Shown here piece by piece: positions 61,536-64,000 of a stretch of 64,000 bases of DNA (its first letter is position 1; each line of letters starts with the position of its first letter). The notes beneath the pieces are model-generated. The model was not told the origin of the DNA and did no database searches. It worked only from the letters and a program-made list of their open reading frames with translations. Source of the stretch: Winslowiella arboricola (lineage in GTDB: Bacteria > Pseudomonadota > Gammaproteobacteria > Enterobacterales > Enterobacteriaceae); the NCBI RefSeq assembly GCF_025527015.1, contig NZ_JAODIM010000035.1:1-64000 (forward strand). Reading direction: 5' to 3'. The position numbers and the translations under genes were made by a program.

Positions 61536-62636
61536 TCAGCAAAAAATAGAAAATTCATTGCGTAAACATGCAATGACTTGAGCTGAAGTAATTGTCTTCA
61601 TCGCTTCGCCAGACAACGACCCTGGCTTAAGTGCCATGCGCACGCCATATAAAACCTGGTGTATTTCGCGATCCTGATATGGTCCACTTGACGACGGTTC
61701 CTCAGTAACAAACAGGCTGAGGGTAGGCACTTGCAGCGCGATGGCCACATGCAAAGGCCCGGTATCACCGGTCAGCATCACATCAAATGTGTTAATGGTT
61801 TCTATCAACCCTGGAAGCGTCGTCTTGCCAATTTGGCTATGAATACGTGCACGTAGCGTCGGTTCGACCTTTTCGATAAAAGGATTTTCCAGATGCTTCT
61901 CCCCCGGGCCGCCAATTAACACCACGCTGGCCTGAGGATTCTCTTTCAAAAGAGTATTAGCAACATCGGCAAAGCTTTCCGCTGGCCAGCAACGCTCAGC
62001 TGAAGAGGCGCCCATCTGAAAACCAATAATTTTTTGATTATCAGACTTAGCCACTTTCGCTATTGGCGGTCGTGGCACTTTCATGGCGCCATTGCTGATA
62101 TCACAACCTAACGGCGCAATCAGTTCAAGCTTACGCTGTACCAGATGACCTTTAAAACCATAGGTGAAATTAGTCAGCCAGCGGTCGCGCCAGGGGTTAT
62201 CATCAGAATAGTTATCACGAAAGATATATTTAGCACCGGACATCACCGCACTAAGATAGTCGTAGGGCTCATGGGAATGCAAAATTAAAGCTAAGTCAGG
62301 TTTTCCCTTTTCTTTAAGCTCTTTAATCAGAACAGGTAGCGTTTTAACCTTACTGTTCCAGTACACCACACGATCCCAGTCCTCGCCGCCTTCCATAAAA
62401 TCACGGAATTTCTGATGCGCCACCAATGTAATAATGGCGTCAGGAAAACGTTGGCGCACTGCACGGATAGCTGGCGTATTCATCATAAAATCCCCCAGCG
62501 CCGTGGTGGAATAGATTACGATGTTGGCAAACTGCTGTTCCTGAAAAAAGCTGTCACGTGATGCTAACCGCCCTTTTTGCCCGGTATACAGCCGCAAAAA
62601 CAAATCGACTGCGCGAAACTTCCAACGTTTTCTCAT
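61536..62636 (-). CDS. family 9 heptosyltransferase, WaaQ-like
   Basis: A 366-residue GT9 enzyme with IVIYSTTALGDFMMNTPAIRAVRQRFP (about 39-65), IIGFQMGASSAERCWPAESFADVA (about 208-231) and LTGDTGPLHVAIALQVPTLSLF (about 289-310). This is the heptosyltransferase fold, probably adding a third heptose (WaaQ role) or a terminal heptose. It overlaps the deacetylase stop by four bases (ATGA). It is separate from waaF and waaC by sequence and orientation. Confidence 0.88.
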   Translation of the reverse strand: MRKRWKFRAVDLFLRLYTGQKGRLASRDSFFQEQQFANIVIYSTTALGDFMMNTPAIRAVRQRFPDAIITLVAHQKFRDFMEGGEDWDRVVYWNSKVKTLPVLIKELKEKGKPDLALILHSHEPYDYLSAVMSGAKYIFRDNYSDDNPWRDRWLTNFTYGFKGHLVQRKLELIAPLGCDISNGAMKVPRPPIAKVAKSDNQKIIGFQMGASSAERCWPAESFADVANTLLKENPQASVVLIGGPGEKHLENPFIEKVEPTLRARIHSQIGKTTLPGLIETINTFDVMLTGDTGPLHVAIALQVPTLSLFVTEEPSSSGPYQDREIHQVLYGVRMALKPGSLSGEAMKTITSAQVIACLRNEFSIFC

Positions 62637-63595
62637 CTGGCATCCTTAAATTGCCGATAATATTCAGCTAATGTCATCCCCAAAGTACGCGACTGCAGCC
62701 AGCTAAACAGCTGTTCCAGATCGGCATAAAGCTGGTCAATATCTGCTTCATTTTTAAATGTTGGACTGCCCCCCGGCATAAATTCTGAGGAGTGCAGCAT
62801 AAATTCCACGTAATCAGCACCATCAGCCAGCGACTGTTCAACCACACGCTTCATCTTATCCAGATTACCACCTACAGGACGCAACCAGTTTACTGACGGG
62901 CCACGCCTTTTACCGCGCAAGCGATTAATACCCTGCTTAAAACTGTTCATCAACGGTGAGTACTTGTTTTGAATACTCATCGGCACTTCCAGCAGCGGCG
63001 AGTTTCCGGCTTTAGCAATATCTTGTCGATCGATAAAGTAGGCGTGACGCGGAAAATCCCGATAGTCGGTGCCGCCGTCGCCCTGCGGATTGCCCGGTGA
63101 TTGACGCCAGTCTACGCGTGGCGTAACAGAACAGTCGACCACATAACCCAGCTCAATCAGCAATGAGGCATAATACTCATTAAATGCCCAGCGTCCGGCG
63201 CGATGACTTAACATTTTCGTCTGAAAAGTTTGTTCGAGCAGCCTGGTCATATAAACCACTTTCTCTCTGATAACATCTTGCGGATATTCAATCAGATATG
63301 GCTTATGTCGCCAGTCATCACCCGTGAGATCGTGCAGCGGGGGGCTGTTCCATGCATGCAGGTGCATACCGACTTCCCCCTGGTTACGTGCGATTACATC
63401 TTTGGCAAACTCCACGTAAGTCGGATCAATAGCCATTTCGTAGTTGGTCAGCCAGGTGGGTTTAAAACCATATTTCTCACACAGGGACTGGAATCGCGGT
63501 AAAAAAGCCGCGTTGTGTGTATCGATTTTGTCATGATTCTCCCAGAGGTTGTCACCCTCAGTGTCAATCGTGATGAGAAATGCGGGCCTTGCCAT
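62633..63595 (-). CDS. LPS-core polysaccharide deacetylase, WabN-like
   Basis: A 320-residue cytoplasmic NodB-fold protein without signal peptide. FLITIDTEGDN (about 6-16) gives the metal Asp pair, GEVGMHLHAWNSPP (about 73-86) the metal His pair, and HRAGRWAFNEYY (about 130-141) the third motif, as in the deacetylases that remove N-acetyl from hexosamine in Klebsiella/Serratia LPS cores (WabN). Cluster position fits that role. First of the minus-strand deacetylase-GT9-waaL run. Confidence 0.85.
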   Translation of the reverse strand: MARPAFLITIDTEGDNLWENHDKIDTHNAAFLPRFQSLCEKYGFKPTWLTNYEMAIDPTYVEFAKDVIARNQGEVGMHLHAWNSPPLHDLTGDDWRHKPYLIEYPQDVIREKVVYMTRLLEQTFQTKMLSHRAGRWAFNEYYASLLIELGYVVDCSVTPRVDWRQSPGNPQGDGGTDYRDFPRHAYFIDRQDIAKAGNSPLLEVPMSIQNKYSPLMNSFKQGINRLRGKRRGPSVNWLRPVGGNLDKMKRVVEQSLADGADYVEFMLHSSEFMPGGSPTFKNEADIDQLYADLEQLFSWLQSRTLGMTLAEYYRQFKDAR

Positions 63596-63761
63596 ATCTT
63601 TTCTGACCTCATAAAAACTGAGCAGTTATGTTACGCAGCAGGCCTTATTAGCGCAAAGTAATTTAGCTAACACAGGCTCAGGAAAAATCTGCAACAGTAG
63701 CCACAGCATTGTGACTCCATTAGAATTTACTCATGACTTATCATCCAGGGCAGCATATGCC

Positions 63762-64000
63762 ATGACCACGCACATTCTTTTTATCATTGATGGTTTACCG
63801 GGCGGTGGCGCTGAAAATGTCACACTAACCCTGGCGGGAGGTATGGCCGACCGTGGGCACGCTGTCACCCTGCTGTCACTGAACAACCGGCTGGATTACG
63901 ACATTCCAGCCAATGTTGATTATCGTGTTGATCATGATAATGGCCATGGTCCACTGCGTAAACTAACTGAGCTTTCACGGCGTGCTCGCTCTCTCGATCA
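63762..64000 (+). CDS. family 4 glycosyltransferase, N-terminal part (runs off the window)
   Basis: The ATG at 63762 opens a frame still open at base 64000 (79 codons). It begins MTTHILFIIDGLPGGGAENV and goes on with TLAGGMADRGHAVTLLSL, the GT4/GT-B N-terminal pattern, resembling the WabH-type glucosaminyl transferase of Klebsiella cores. CAGGGCAG precedes it. It is divergent from the deacetylase over a 166-base gap. Confidence 0.85.
   Translation, partial: MTTHILFIIDGLPGGGAENVTLTLAGGMADRGHAVTLLSLNNRLDYDIPANVDYRVDHDNGHGPLRKLTELSRRARSLD

Overview
The window is 64 kb of conserved core chromosome from a gammaproteobacterium of the order Enterobacterales. Gene order, protein sequences and regulatory sites match Escherichia coli closely. 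Several differences point outside E. coli/Salmonella, most likely to an Erwiniaceae-type genome (Pantoea/Erwinia/Mixta-like): a short-form argG inside argCBGH, a peroxiredoxin-glutaredoxin fusion gene where E. coli has oxyS, cpxRA joined directly to trmL-cysE, and a Klebsiella/Serratia-like LPS core cluster. The family assignment is inference. I see no prophage, insertion sequence, CRISPR array, plasmid or tRNA gene.

Layout. Bases 1-322 are the promoters and leader of an rRNA operon whose 16S gene lies beyond the left edge (minus strand). Then come murI, btuB with its cobalamin riboswitch, trmA, yijD-fabR, sthA, oxyR and the divergent peroxiredoxin-glutaredoxin gene (3-9 kb). The arginine cluster argCBGH / argE with shared ARG boxes follows (9-15 kb), then ppc, and the methionine regulon metF, metBL and metJ with met boxes (17.7-23.1 kb). 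Next are rpmE, priA, cytR, ftsN, heat-shock hslVU, menA, rraA and zapB (23-32 kb), the glycerol operon glpFK(X), fpr, yiiR, yiiQ, tpiA, cdh, sbp, pfkA and fieF (32-43 kb).

After fieF lies a MASE2-GGDEF gene with a degenerate active site, then the envelope-stress locus cpxP/cpxQ-cpxRA (44.6-47.4 kb). At that point the order leaves the E. coli cpx neighbourhood and continues as trmL-cysE-gpsA-secB-grxC-yibN, with the usual gpmI missing, then envC-yibQ, tdh-kbl and the LPS core genes hldD-waaF-waaC-GT2, waaL, a GT9 heptosyltransferase, a deacetylase and the start of a GT4 gene at the right edge.

The most notable non-coding feature is a family of short GC-rich hairpins in about twelve intergenic gaps. 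Most carry a GTAG (or GCAG) foot on one side, some stand as head-to-head pairs, and at least five different stem sequences share the same foot. This is the architecture of REP/BIME elements. Several regulatory sites can be read directly: rrn P1/P2 with boxA/boxB, the B12 riboswitch, ARG boxes, met boxes, a sigma-32 promoter at hslV, a GlpR operator region, a Cra site at pfkA, a CpxR box and the CpxQ small RNA. No wholly new multi-gene system is evident. The points most worth a second look are the REP family, the hslV leader structure, the decayed fragment between yibN and envC, the degenerate GGDEL protein and the LPS core genes.
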